A DNA stretch of 64,000 nt from Thalassomonas haliotis (GTDB taxonomy: Bacteria > Pseudomonadota > Gammaproteobacteria > Enterobacterales > Alteromonadaceae). Each line of letters opens with the position of its first letter. The stretch's first letter is position 1. The position numbers and the translations under genes were made by a program. The stretch covers positions 5,828,001 to 5,892,000 of the forward strand of contig NZ_CP059693.1 in the NCBI RefSeq assembly GCF_028657945.1. The letters run 5' to 3'. Below are positions 47,776 through 57,128 of the stretch, piece by piece. Under the pieces are notes generated by a model. It saw only the letters and a list, made by a program, of their open reading frames with translations, searched no databases and was not told the origin of the DNA.

Positions 47776-50601
47776 ATGAGAAAGATAGAAGTTAGGGGCG
47801 CCCGTACCCATAACCTGAAAAACATCAATTTGGAAATTCCCCGCGATAAACTCGTGGTCATCACCGGCTTATCCGGCTCGGGTAAATCTTCATTAGCCTT
47901 CGATACTCTGTATGCAGAAGGCCAGCGACGCTATGTGGAATCCCTTTCTACCTATGCCCGTCAATTCTTGTCCCTGATGGAAAAACCCGACGTCGACCAT
48001 ATTGAGGGCTTATCCCCGGCCATTTCCATCGAGCAAAAGTCAACTTCTCATAACCCCAGATCTACCGTCGGTACCATTACCGAAATTTATGATTACCTCA
48101 GGCTCCTGTATGCGCGGGTGGGCGAACCCCGCTGTCCGGATCATCACCAGCCATTAGCAGCGCAAACCGTTTCACAAATGGTGGACAAGGTACTGACGCT
48201 GGAAGAAGGCACTAAGGTCATGGTACTTGCTCCTATCTTGCAAAACCGCAAAGGGGAGCATGTTAAGCTGCTGGATAACCTGGCCGCCCAGGGTTATATC
48301 CGGGCCAGGATAGACGGCGAAGTATGCGACCTCTCGGATCCGCCAACCCTGGAACTGCATAAAAAACACACCATAGAAGTGGTAGTGGATCGCCTGAAGG
48401 TGCGCGACGATATCCAGTTACGTTTATCCGAATCTTTTGAAACCGCTCTCGCCCTGACGTCGGGCACCGCCACCGTAAGCTTTATGGACGAGCCGGATCG
48501 GGAAGAGCTGCTGTTTTCCGCCAATTTTGCCTGTCCGCAATGCGGTTACAGCATGCAGGAATTAGAGCCCAGGTTATTTTCCTTTAACAATCCCGCCGGC
48601 GCGTGCCAGACCTGTGACGGTTTAGGCATGAAGCAATTTTTCGACCCGTCCCGGGTGATCTCCAATCCTGAACTTAGCCTCTCCGGCGGCGCCATTCGCG
48701 GCTGGGACAAGCGCAACTTCTACTATTTCCAGATGCTGCAGGCGTTAGCGGATCACTATGATTTTGTCCTGGAAAAACCCTTTAACGAACTGGATAAAAA
48801 AATCCAGAAGCTGGTGTTATACGGCAGCGGCAAGCAGGATATCGAATTTAAATACATGAACGACCGCGGCGATGTCGTGGTGCGTAAACATCCGTTTGAA
48901 GGCATCCTGGTCAATATGGACCGCCGCTATCGGGAAACCGAATCTAACGCGGTGCGCGAGGAGCTGGCCAAATACCTGAACAGCCAGCATTGCCCGGATT
49001 GCCAGGGTAGCCGCTTGCGCCTGGAGGCACGTAATGTTTTTATTGAAGACACGCCTTTGCCGATTGTCGCGGACTTTGCCATCGCCGAGGCACTGGACTT
49101 CTTCTCGCAACTGGAATTCAGCGGTCAGAAAGGCCAGATAGCCGAAAAAATTCTTAAAGAAATCAAGGACAGGTTAGGCTTTTTAGTCAATGTCGGCCTT
49201 AACTATCTTAACCTGTCCCGCAGCGCCGACACCTTATCCGGCGGTGAAGCCCAGCGTATCCGTCTTGCCAGCCAGATAGGCGCAGGTTTAGTCGGGGTCA
49301 TGTATGTGCTGGACGAACCTTCCATCGGCCTGCACCAAAGGGATAACGAGCGCCTGCTCAGCACTTTGATCCATTTAAGGGATCTCGGCAATACAGTGAT
49401 CGTGGTAGAGCATGATGAAGATGCCATCCGCGCGGCGGATCATGTTATTGATATCGGCCCGGGCGCCGGGGTACACGGCGGTGAAATCATTGCCGACGGT
49501 ACCATGGACGATATTATTGCCAACAAGGACTCCTTAACCGGTAAATACCTTTCAGGTGTTGAAAAAATCGATATCCCCGCCGAACGTACGCCTATGGATA
49601 AAGACCAGCAGGTGGTGCTTAAAGGCGCCAGCGGCAACAACTTAAAAGACGTCGACCTGAGCATACCGGTTGGCCTGATGACCTGTATTACCGGGGTTTC
49701 CGGTTCCGGCAAGTCAACCTTGATCAATGATACCTTGTACAAGCTGGCCCATATCCAGCTCAACGGCGCCACTACCCAGGAGCCGGCTGCCCATAAAAGC
49801 ATTACCGGGCTGGAATTGCTGGATAAGGTAATTGATATCGACCAGAGTCCGATAGGACGTACCCCGAGATCTAACCCTGCCACCTATACCGGCATCTTTA
49901 CCGCCATCCGGGAAATTTTTTCCGCCACCCAGGAATCACGCTCCCGCGGTTATAAACCCGGCCGTTTCAGCTTTAACGTTAAAGGCGGCCGCTGCGAGGC
50001 CTGTCAGGGGGACGGCCTGATCAAGGTAGAAATGCACTTCCTGCCGGATGTTTATGTACCTTGTGATGTCTGTAAAAGTAAACGTTATAACCGGGAAACC
50101 CTGGAGATCCGCTACAAAGGGAAAAACATCCATGAAGTACTGGAGATGACCATAGAAGACGGCCTGGAATTTTTCAGCGCCATTCCCGCGGTCAAACGTA
50201 AGCTGCAAACCCTGATGGATGTCGGCCTCAGTTACATTAAACTGGGGCAGTCCGCCACCACCTTATCCGGCGGTGAAGCCCAGCGGGTTAAGCTGGCCAA
50301 AGAATTGTCCAAGCGCGATACCGGCAAAACCCTGTATATTTTGGATGAACCAACCACAGGCTTGCACTTCCACGATATCAAACAGTTATTGCAGGTGATC
50401 CATCGCCTCAGGGATCACGGCAATACCATAGTGGTGATTGAGCATAACCTGGATGTGATCAAAACCGCCGACTGGATTGTTGACTTAGGGCCTGAAGGCG
50501 GCTCCGGCGGCGGCGAGATCCTGGTTACCGGCACCCCGGAACAGGTGGCCAAACACAAGCAATCACACACCGCCCGCTTCCTCAAACCCCTGCTGTCTTA
50601 A
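47776..50601 (+). CDS. uvrA: UvrABC excision nuclease subunit A
   Basis: A 941-residue DNA damage-recognition ATPase of nucleotide excision repair. Two ABC modules: Walker A sites [13 protein letters not shown] and [13 protein letters not shown], signatures [12 protein letters not shown] and [12 protein letters not shown], Walker [14 protein letters not shown] and [13 protein letters not shown]. Zinc-binding Cys sets are CPQCGYSM with CQTCDGLG and CEACQGDG with [10 protein letters not shown]. Length is normal. A Shine-Dalgarno-like AGGCGG is upstream. I found no LexA box of the CTGT-N8-ACAG type in the 80 bp before the start. Confidence 0.98.
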   Translation: MRKIEVRGARTHNLKNINLEIPRDKLVVITGLSGSGKSSLAFDTLYAEGQRRYVESLSTYARQFLSLMEKPDVDHIEGLSPAISIEQKSTSHNPRSTVGTITEIYDYLRLLYARVGEPRCPDHHQPLAAQTVSQMVDKVLTLEEGTKVMVLAPILQNRKGEHVKLLDNLAAQGYIRARIDGEVCDLSDPPTLELHKKHTIEVVVDRLKVRDDIQLRLSESFETALALTSGTATVSFMDEPDREELLFSANFACPQCGYSMQELEPRLFSFNNPAGACQTCDGLGMKQFFDPSRVISNPELSLSGGAIRGWDKRNFYYFQMLQALADHYDFVLEKPFNELDKKIQKLVLYGSGKQDIEFKYMNDRGDVVVRKHPFEGILVNMDRRYRETESNAVREELAKYLNSQHCPDCQGSRLRLEARNVFIEDTPLPIVADFAIAEALDFFSQLEFSGQKGQIAEKILKEIKDRLGFLVNVGLNYLNLSRSADTLSGGEAQRIRLASQIGAGLVGVMYVLDEPSIGLHQRDNERLLSTLIHLRDLGNTVIVVEHDEDAIRAADHVIDIGPGAGVHGGEIIADGTMDDIIANKDSLTGKYLSGVEKIDIPAERTPMDKDQQVVLKGASGNNLKDVDLSIPVGLMTCITGVSGSGKSTLINDTLYKLAHIQLNGATTQEPAAHKSITGLELLDKVIDIDQSPIGRTPRSNPATYTGIFTAIREIFSATQESRSRGYKPGRFSFNVKGGRCEACQGDGLIKVEMHFLPDVYVPCDVCKSKRYNRETLEIRYKGKNIHEVLEMTIEDGLEFFSAIPAVKRKLQTLMDVGLSYIKLGQSATTLSGGEAQRVKLAKELSKRDTGKTLYILDEPTTGLHFHDIKQLLQVIHRLRDHGNTIVVIEHNLDVIKTADWIVDLGPEGGSGGGEILVTGTPEQVAKHKQSHTARFLKPLLS

Positions 50602-50618
50602 ACACAGGCAGGTGGAAA

Positions 50619-50657
50619 TAACAGGTTTGCCTCCGCCAGGGAAGAGCAAACCTGTTA
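50619..50657 (+). terminator. Terminator-like hairpin after uvrA
   Basis: A perfect 12-bp stem, TAACAGGTTTGC/GCAAACCTGTTA, with a 15-nt loop, 17 bases past the uvrA stop. The following sequence is only moderately T-rich. Confidence 0.55.
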
Positions 50658-50776
50658 CTATCCCCTCTTTATCCTCTTAAAAAGAAACATTTTTATCTGC
50701 GATCAGATCCGGTAGGATAAGAATCAGTTGTTGAAATAATTATCACCTTAGTGATAGCAAAAAACAGGATCTGACT

Positions 50777-51424
50777 ATGTTTACCCGCTGGCAAAACCCC
50801 CTGATCTACAGCCTGGCCTTTAGCAGTGGCTTCACTATTATGGGCATTGAACTTCTCGGGGGACGGATCCTGGCGCCGTTTTTCGGCAGCAGCATACATA
50901 TCTGGGGCAGTATCATTACCGTGTTTATGGTCAGCCTGTCTTTCGGTTACCTGCTCGGCGGCAAGTTATCCACCAGTAACGCTTCCCTGAAACGCTTTGG
51001 CATCATCTATTTGCTCGGCGGTATCTTTATTTTACCTATTGCCTTATATGCCAATGAGATCATGCAGGCCATTTTCCTGCAGATAGAAGACAGCCGCTAC
51101 GGCTCGTTATCGGCCGCCACTGCCCTGTTTTTCCTGCCGACGGTGATCCTCGGCATGTTATCCCCCTACTCGGTGCGCCTGTTGGTTAAAAATAAAAATG
51201 AAAGCGGCCAGGTGGCGGGGGTCCTGTATTTTGTCTCTACCCTGGGCAGCGCCCTGGGCACAATTATCACCTCATTTTACCTGGTGCTCTACATGGAGGT
51301 GAACCAGATCATCTTCACCTTCAGTGGCTTCTTGCTGCTGTTGGGGCTTATCGCCATTGCCGCCGATAAAATAACAAAAAATACCGCCGCGCACGTTAAA
51401 GAGCAGGAAGTCCGCCATGTTTAA
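50777..51424 (+). CDS. Membrane half of a split spermidine-synthase-like protein
   Basis: 215 residues, with six or seven predicted helices. SGFTIMGIELLGGRILAPFFG and the later TVILGMLSPYSVRLLV match the membrane domain of 'fused MFS/spermidine synthase' proteins. Here the membrane and enzyme parts are separate genes overlapping by eight bases (ATGTTTAA), suggesting translational coupling and a two-subunit complex. AGGATCT precedes the ATG. The transported or modified substrate is unknown. Confidence 0.85.
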   Translation: MFTRWQNPLIYSLAFSSGFTIMGIELLGGRILAPFFGSSIHIWGSIITVFMVSLSFGYLLGGKLSTSNASLKRFGIIYLLGGIFILPIALYANEIMQAIFLQIEDSRYGSLSAATALFFLPTVILGMLSPYSVRLLVKNKNESGQVAGVLYFVSTLGSALGTIITSFYLVLYMEVNQIIFTFSGFLLLLGLIAIAADKITKNTAAHVKEQEVRHV

Positions 51425-52325
51425 GCCCGCTTTGCCCACCCTAATGCTGTTATTGCTTGTTGCCTGCTCTCCCTGGCCCGGCAATGCCGAAATCGTCCAC
51501 AGCGAACGTTCCCTGTACCGCAACATCATAGTGGAAGATAAAGGCGATTTACGCTGCCTGCGCTTTAACGTAAAACAGAACAAATCCAACCAAAGCTGCT
51601 TCTATAAAAGCCAACCGCAACAGCTGGTGTTTAACTATACCAAGCTGCTGTTTTCCGGCTTGATACTCAATAACCGGCCGAAAAAGATCCTCATCATAGG
51701 CTTAGGGGGCGGCACTATGTCCAATACCCTGCATCAGCTCTACCCGGAGGCCCGTATTGAAAATGTCGAAATAGATCCCGCAGTGATCAAGGTCGCCCGG
51801 GAATATTTTGGCTTTTTCGAAAACGAACAGGTCACGGCAACAGATCAGGACGGCCGCTTATTTATCAAACGGGCGCTGATGAAAAAACAGCAGTACGACT
51901 GGATCATCCTCGATGCCTTCAACGGCGAATATATTCCCGAACACCTGCTGACACGGGAGTTTTTGCTTGAAGCCAAACACCTGCTCAGCGACACAGGTAT
52001 TTTAACCTCCAATACCTTTTCCAACAGCGGCCTATATGCCTACGAGTCCGCCACTTATTATGATGTCTTCGGCGACTACTTTAATGTCAGGAACAACAAA
52101 AACGAAAACCGCATTATTTTAACCGGCAAACAGCCGCTGCCGGATATTAAGACCCTGAGTCAATACCTGCCTGTACTCGATACACAATTAAAACCCTATG
52201 GCGTCGATATCAAAGAAATTTTCGCCAATATGGCCCTGGCATCACAGGAGGCCGACTGGTCGCAAGATACCCGGGTATTGACGGATCAATATTCCCCGGC
52301 CAACCTGCTCAATATCGATAAATAA
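51417..52325 (+). CDS. Spermidine-synthase-like Rossmann protein (partner of preceding gene)
   Basis: 302 residues. The start resembles a lipoprotein signal (LLLLVACSP). The SAM-type fold follows: ILIIGLGGGTMSN (motif I), ENVEIDPAVIKVA, TDQDGRLFI and WIILDAFNGEYIP. The catalytic Asp pattern of true spermidine synthases (GGGDG, then DSTDP) is missing, so aminopropyl transfer is doubtful; a methyltransferase-like role or ligand binding is equally likely. The enzyme domain would lie in the periplasm if the lipobox is used, which is odd for a nucleotide-cofactor enzyme. Confidence 0.82.
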   Translation: MFKPALPTLMLLLLVACSPWPGNAEIVHSERSLYRNIIVEDKGDLRCLRFNVKQNKSNQSCFYKSQPQQLVFNYTKLLFSGLILNNRPKKILIIGLGGGTMSNTLHQLYPEARIENVEIDPAVIKVAREYFGFFENEQVTATDQDGRLFIKRALMKKQQYDWIILDAFNGEYIPEHLLTREFLLEAKHLLSDTGILTSNTFSNSGLYAYESATYYDVFGDYFNVRNNKNENRIILTGKQPLPDIKTLSQYLPVLDTQLKPYGVDIKEIFANMALASQEADWSQDTRVLTDQYSPANLLNIDK

Positions 52326-52375
52326 TTGGCCGAAACTTACCTATAGACACCTGGCAGATAACACACTTCTCCCGC

Positions 52376-52415
52376 TGCCTGCCTGCTCTTCCCGTGTGCT
52401 AGCACCAGGCAGGCA
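52376..52415 (+). terminator. Hairpin after the spermidine-synthase-like pair
   Basis: A 10-bp perfect stem, TGCCTGCCTG/CAGGCAGGCA, with a 20-nt loop, about 50 bases past the stop. There is no T run, so it may stabilise the 3' end rather than terminate alone. The rest of the gap to 52685 shows no gene. Confidence 0.4.
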
Positions 52416-52685
52416 AGCCCGGGATAAAGCGGAAGCTGATAAAATAAATACTGCAACAACAAATAGTTAAAAAATGTGATCTCCGTCAGCAATTGCCGTT
52501 GAATTGCAATTTAACCGTAGTTTTTGGTTTCTTTTTAGCCTATATTAGGTATAAATAATTTGGCGTAAAAACATACCAAACTGATTTATTCAATGTGCAA
52601 ACCCCGGCCTTAACGCCTTGGGATAAACGGATTTTCTGTACATCTGGTATATCTACATTCAGCAGATTTTGTGCGGTTATCGGCT

Positions 52686-52694
52686 TGGTATAAT
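52686..52694 (+). promoter_or_regulatory. Extended -10 promoter of the tubulin-like gene
   Basis: TGGTATAAT, an extended -10 with a perfect TATAAT, lies 17 bases before the ATG. Transcription from about 52701 would leave a leader of only about 11 nt that still holds the Shine-Dalgarno GGAGAG. The -35 is poor. Confidence 0.5.
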
Positions 52695-52711
52695 CTACCT
52701 GGAGAGATAAA

Positions 52712-55012
52712 ATGCAGTCAAAGAAGTCTCAAACTCGTCCGCTTGGTCCCCAACGTGCAGGCAGGGTAAAACCAACCCCGGAACCTGCGCTCGAAGCCAG
52801 CGATGATTTTGACGTTATTGTCAAAGAGCCGCAGAGTGAGCTATTACTTAAGGATAAACACAGCAACACTCCGTATATGTATTTTACCGAAAAGGATTTG
52901 TCGAGGATCCTGAAAAATCTCGATGTGCTGCGCAGCGAAGTTTATCCCAACGAACAAAATCTGGAAGAAAACGAGCGCAAATTGCCCAACTTCCCTTCCG
53001 TGTGTTTGATCGGCCTGGGCCGTTGCGGCTCCAACATCGCCCTGGATGTCGCCTCCCTGGTACATAACGCCCGAAACTTTTATCTGACGGAATTTAACCA
53101 CGAACAAAAGCAGGCCAAAGAAAAAGAAGCGCGGCCGGTAAAATGGATCCAGCGCAGCCTCAAGCTCCAGCAAAAGAAAACCGTCAAACCGGTATTTTTA
53201 ATCGAACCCCTGGTGATGTTGGGGGATCTCGACAAAGACATCGAAGGCCGTATCCGCTTCTCATCAAAAGGTATAGACAACGATTTTTTGCGGGAATACA
53301 ACAAGCTGAAAATCATGGACTTATCGGAAGTGCATGCCGGCGGCGCCGGTAACGCGCCGATCTTAGGCCAATACCTGGCAAAAATAATTCTTAATAAAGA
53401 TACCGAACACTTCAGCAATTCCGACTGGAAATTTATCCATTCGTATCTCATCGACTCCTGCGGCATCAAGGCCAACCAGTCGCGGCTGTATTTTTATATT
53501 TTCAGCGCCGGCGGCGGTACCGGCTCAGGCATGGCCTCGGAATTCGGCCTGGCCCAGCAATACTCCTATATGAGTAAAACCTTTGATATCCGCCCGGAAA
53601 AAGAACTGGTCAGCCAAAACCAGTCGTTCGTATTTGAGCCGATATTCACCAGCGGCATTTGTATCCTGCCGAACATCACCGACCAGGGAGTGGAAATGTC
53701 GGAAGCTCTGCATATCAATGCCGGGCGCCTGTTGTGTAAATACCTGTCGGAAGAATGGAATTTCTCCTACAACATGGACAACGAAGACAGCACTTCGGAA
53801 AATGTTATGCGCCGCATTAGGCCCTGGAATTCCATGATGCTGATCTCCAACGACATCATGCGCTACGCCGAACAAAACGACTCCGACGGCGGCATCCAGC
53901 ATATCGATGTCAACGCCATGGAAAAACACGCCAACCAGTATATCAGCCAACAGATCTTTAATATCTTAACTGCCCAGGCGGTTACCACAGACTACGACGA
54001 AAACTACTTCCGCCGCGCCGGCATTGATATCGGCGAAACCATACGCCTGGATGCCAATGATCTCTTTATGAGCCTGGCAGGCCCGGTGGCCATTGCCTAT
54101 GCCGAATCTGTGGTGGCAGACAGCAGTCAGAGCAGCGAAAGCAAACTTAAGCTTGGCAACGGCGAACAATTGATCCTGGATATCGACGATCTCTTTTACC
54201 GCTCCATCGACCTGCCCCACTACAACAAACAGACCCAGGCAATAGAAGGGGTCAGTTTGTTACCGGTGGAGTCCGAGCGTTATAGGGAGGCGCTGCGCCA
54301 GTACAAGGATTCCAACTATAATGCCAAGCATCTGTCGGATCTGCATTTCTTTAAAAACTGCTCTTCCGTGGTATCGATTATTTCACTGCCCAAAGACTAC
54401 AAACTCTCGTACATGGACCTGAACAAGCTGAAAATGCACCTTAACAGCCTGTTCCCCAATACCACCTTAAAACGTTATGCCTTAGTGATAGGCGCCTCCG
54501 CCAACCTGTCCCTGACCACGCTAATCGCCAAAAGCCCGTGCTTAAGCGATGACTTTTTAACCCTGATCGTCGCCTATATCAAACGCTGCTTTGCCAAGGA
54601 CGACCACAGGTTTGACGATTCCCTCGACAAGGCCATTATCGACTTTATCCGCGCACCTGTCTTTAACGAAAGTAAGCTCGAAGCCATGCTGGTGGAAAAT
54701 GAAAACCCGGCCAAGATTTTGGATACCAACTGGTATGCCATCAAACCTATGTATGAGAAGAAATACCGGGAATTGATCCAGGACGGTAAGAAATTTACTT
54801 CCATCAACGATATCCGCCTGACTTTGGATTGCGTGAAAAAATCCATCCATTATCTACGGGAAATCTACCGTCACAAAATCAGTAAAACCAAAATCATCTC
54901 TCTTAATGATCATTTTAATTTTTCCGAGGAGCTGGCGGAGAAAAACCCCGTCAAGACGAGAAAGAGTAAAAAAGAAAATATCAAAGAGCCAGATATCAAA
55001 GAGGACGAATAA
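52712..55012 (+). CDS. Tubulin/FtsZ-superfamily protein (tubulin-like family)
   Basis: 766 residues, probably cytosolic. All main GTPase loops of the tubulin/FtsZ fold can be placed: T1 GLGRCGSN (101-108), T3-like HAGGAGNAPILG (208-219), T4 signature GGGTGSG (267-273), an IPND-like LISNDIM (377-383), and a T7-like LDAND (446-450) keeping both acidic residues of FtsZ's DxxD, although Arg replaces the preceding Asn. So GTP binding and polymer-driven hydrolysis look possible. A disordered N-terminal extension (1-92), insertions, and a long C-terminal half with a Lys-rich tail (TRKSKKENIK) distinguish it from FtsZ and BtubA/B; it fits the broad bacterial tubulin-like families (Tubulin_2/FtsZ-like) of unsettled function. 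Single-gene transcript with its own promoter and terminator. Confidence 0.85.
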   Translation: MQSKKSQTRPLGPQRAGRVKPTPEPALEASDDFDVIVKEPQSELLLKDKHSNTPYMYFTEKDLSRILKNLDVLRSEVYPNEQNLEENERKLPNFPSVCLIGLGRCGSNIALDVASLVHNARNFYLTEFNHEQKQAKEKEARPVKWIQRSLKLQQKKTVKPVFLIEPLVMLGDLDKDIEGRIRFSSKGIDNDFLREYNKLKIMDLSEVHAGGAGNAPILGQYLAKIILNKDTEHFSNSDWKFIHSYLIDSCGIKANQSRLYFYIFSAGGGTGSGMASEFGLAQQYSYMSKTFDIRPEKELVSQNQSFVFEPIFTSGICILPNITDQGVEMSEALHINAGRLLCKYLSEEWNFSYNMDNEDSTSENVMRRIRPWNSMMLISNDIMRYAEQNDSDGGIQHIDVNAMEKHANQYISQQIFNILTAQAVTTDYDENYFRRAGIDIGETIRLDANDLFMSLAGPVAIAYAESVVADSSQSSESKLKLGNGEQLILDIDDLFYRSIDLPHYNKQTQAIEGVSLLPVESERYREALRQYKDSNYNAKHLSDLHFFKNCSSVVSIISLPKDYKLSYMDLNKLKMHLNSLFPNTTLKRYALVIGASANLSLTTLIAKSPCLSDDFLTLIVAYIKRCFAKDDHRFDDSLDKAIIDFIRAPVFNESKLEAMLVENENPAKILDTNWYAIKPMYEKKYRELIQDGKKFTSINDIRLTLDCVKKSIHYLREIYRHKISKTKIISLNDHFNFSEELAEKNPVKTRKSKKENIKEPDIKEDE

Positions 55013-55021
55013 ACTTAGCAC

Positions 55022-55062
55022 AAAAGCAACAAGCCGGTATGTTATACCGGCTTGTTGCTTTT
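55022..55062. terminator. Strong bidirectional terminator between the tubulin-like gene and rluF
   Basis: A perfect 19-bp stem with a 3-nt loop; the arms begin AAAAGCAACAAGCCGGTAT. Flanking A and T runs allow action on both strands, and the two genes converge here. Confidence 0.92.
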
Positions 55063-55087
55063 AGGACAACGGCAATCCCTATAAGCA

Positions 55088-56083
55088 TTATGACTTGGAT
55101 TTCGCCGGACGCTTTAAGGTTAGCGTTGCCGCCGAGGGCTTTTTCCGGGTATTGACGGTTTTCACCTGGCCTTTACCGGGTTGCCGGGTTTTATCGGCGC
55201 TATGAACGACCTCTTTAGCTAGCTTTTTGCCGGCCTTTTTATCATCCTGAAACTGGCTGTTGTTATTTGCTTCCCGGCCCTTCCCCCTTGTTTTCCCCTT
55301 AAGCTCAGGTTTCACCTCTGCCTGGCGATCTTTGGGTAAGGCGGTATCGGCTGCGGTCTTGCTGGAACCGGCCACCGCGGCATTAATGTCTGCCATTTCC
55401 TGCGCCGTCAAATCCCGCCACTGGCCGGGTCTGAGCTTTTCCAGGGTGACATTCATGATCCGGGTGCGTTTCAGTTTTTTCACTTCATAACCCAGGTATT
55501 CGCACATGCGGCGGATCTGGCGGTTTAAGCCCTGGGTCAGGATAATGCGAAAAACAAAACGGCTTTGCATCTTCACCTGGCACGGCTGGGTAATAGTCCC
55601 GAGAATAGGCACCCCTTTTGACATACGCTCAATAAAACGCTCACTGACAGGTTTATCGACCGTGACCACATATTCCTTGTCGTGGGCATTTTCCGCCCGC
55701 AATATTTTATTGACGATATCACCGTCACTGGTAAGGAAAATCAGCCCTTCCGAAGGTTTATCCAGACGGCCTATCGGGAAAATACGCTCTTTATGGCCAA
55801 TGGCATCGATAATATTGCCCCTGACATGGCGCTCTGTGGTACAGGTAATCCCGATCGGCTTGTTATAGGCAATATAGATGCGATCAGACTTATTTTGTGC
55901 GCTGGCATTAATTTGTTTGCCGTCCACTTCAACAGTATCGCCGGGTAATACCTTAGTGCCCAGCTCGGGATGTTTGCCGTTAATGGTGACCCGGTTTTTT
56001 TCAATCAGCCTGTCCGCTTCCCGGCGGGAGCAAAAGCCCGATTCACTGATAAATTTATTCAGGCGTTTTTCATTGCTGCTCAC
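55088..56083 (-). CDS. rluF: 23S rRNA pseudouridine(2604) synthase
   Basis: 331 residues. An S4 RNA-binding domain (RLNKFISESGFCSRREADRL) is followed by the RsuA/RluF catalytic domain with the Asp motif FPIGRLDKPSEGLIFLT, NKILRAENAHDKEYVV and the GLNRQIRRMCEYLGYEVKKL signature, close to E. coli RluF. A long basic, low-complexity tail (residues about 250-331) is also present in E. coli RluF. I choose the GTG at 56083, preceded by GGAG at five bases; the frame has another GTG two codons upstream. Modifies U2604 (E. coli numbering) of the large subunit. Confidence 0.93.
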   Translation of the reverse strand: MSSNEKRLNKFISESGFCSRREADRLIEKNRVTINGKHPELGTKVLPGDTVEVDGKQINASAQNKSDRIYIAYNKPIGITCTTERHVRGNIIDAIGHKERIFPIGRLDKPSEGLIFLTSDGDIVNKILRAENAHDKEYVVTVDKPVSERFIERMSKGVPILGTITQPCQVKMQSRFVFRIILTQGLNRQIRRMCEYLGYEVKKLKRTRIMNVTLEKLRPGQWRDLTAQEMADINAAVAGSSKTAADTALPKDRQAEVKPELKGKTRGKGREANNNSQFQDDKKAGKKLAKEVVHSADKTRQPGKGQVKTVNTRKKPSAATLTLKRPAKSKS

Positions 56084-56424
56084 TGGCACTCCGGGTAATT
56101 GCTTATTCGGGCTTATGGATAATAAGCCGGGGGACTTAATGTACGCTAGTATACTAAAGCCTTGACCGTGATAGCCAGCGTAATAGAAATACCCCGGGTA
56201 AGTTTGTGCGAAATAGCCGTGAATTTATCGGCATAATTGTGGCCGCCAATGGTCTTGTTAGCGCTTCAGCAGGACAACGGACAGCGGTTATCAGAAATTT
56301 TTACCTCAAGCCGCGGAAACCTTTTCGCCATTTTTTTCACCGGCAACAATCCCGGAGAAAAAAGCTTCTCTATCGGTTTACCTTCATCCGGTGACTATTA
56401 TTAGCTTGCATTACCCTGCATTAG

Positions 56425-56595
56425 TTTGCACATAACTTAATTGCTCACCACTTAATTCAGGAACAAGACACTGACGAACTCCAGAAAAGATTTCAGGACA
56501 ATTTCCGCCAGGCGGGCGAAAAGACCGTCCGCCGGACAGGCTTAAACCAAGAGCAGAAAAGTGATGGCTTTTTCAGTTTCGTATATGCAAACTAG
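56425..56595 (+). pseudogene. Possible coding remnant without a start codon
   Basis: A 56-codon open stretch encodes a well-composed charged helix (LQKRFQDNFRQAGEKTVRR, then LNQEQKSDGFFSF) and ends in TAG. No ATG, GTG or TTG begins it, because a stop lies just before. It looks like the 3' remnant of a gene, but I cannot name the family. The rest of the 56084-56640 gap holds a doubtful 62-codon frame (56206-56394) and nothing else I can support. Confidence 0.25.
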
Positions 56596-56640
56596 CCGCT
56601 GATATCTCAGAAAATAACCAAAACCTTCCCGGCACCAGCT

Positions 56641-56964
56641 TTAACCAGCTTTGACAATTACCGTACCTGTCATTTTCGGGTGAGGGCCGCACTCATAAGG
56701 ATAGGTCCCTTCCTTATCAAAGCGCTGTTCAAAGGTTTCATCGGGGAAAAAGATATCCGGCTCTTCTTTCGTGAACTGCTTAAACCAGACGTTATGGTAT
56801 TGCCTTTTTTCCTTATTGCGCCAAATCACCGTATCCCCCGGCGCTATTGTGACCTGCTGCGGGGTAAATTTCTTCTTATATATGATCACTTCTACTTGCT
56901 TGGCGTTTGCCAAACCCGAAAGCAGCAACAGGGCAAGAGAAGCCAGTATGGTGATTATTTTCAT
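56641..56964 (-). CDS. Small type 1 copper protein (plastocyanin/amicyanin-like)
   Basis: A 107-residue secreted cupredoxin with signal peptide (LASLALLLLSGLANA). The copper site is complete: H57 in RQYHNVWF, then C92, H95 and M98 in ECGPHPKMTG. IAPGDTVIWRN is the usual second strand. It probably carries single electrons in the periplasm; the partner is unknown. It stands alone on the minus strand. Confidence 0.93.
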   Translation of the reverse strand: MKIITILASLALLLLSGLANAKQVEVIIYKKKFTPQQVTIAPGDTVIWRNKEKRQYHNVWFKQFTKEEPDIFFPDETFEQRFDKEGTYPYECGPHPKMTGTVIVKAG

Positions 56965-57128
56965 CCTATGCGTCCTTTTATTGATTCAATGAAGCTAGCA
57001 TTATGAATCATAACGCTTTCATCACTATCAACACCAGCTAAAAACGGCTGTTTTTCAGACAAAACGCTAACAACCCAGAGCAAAAAATTTACAGGCAGCG
57101 CCACAACGGCAGGCGGGAAAAAAAGTTT

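Noticed and set aside
56206-56394. 62-codon plus-strand frame between rluF and the cupredoxin
   Set aside because: No recognisable family and unconvincing composition.
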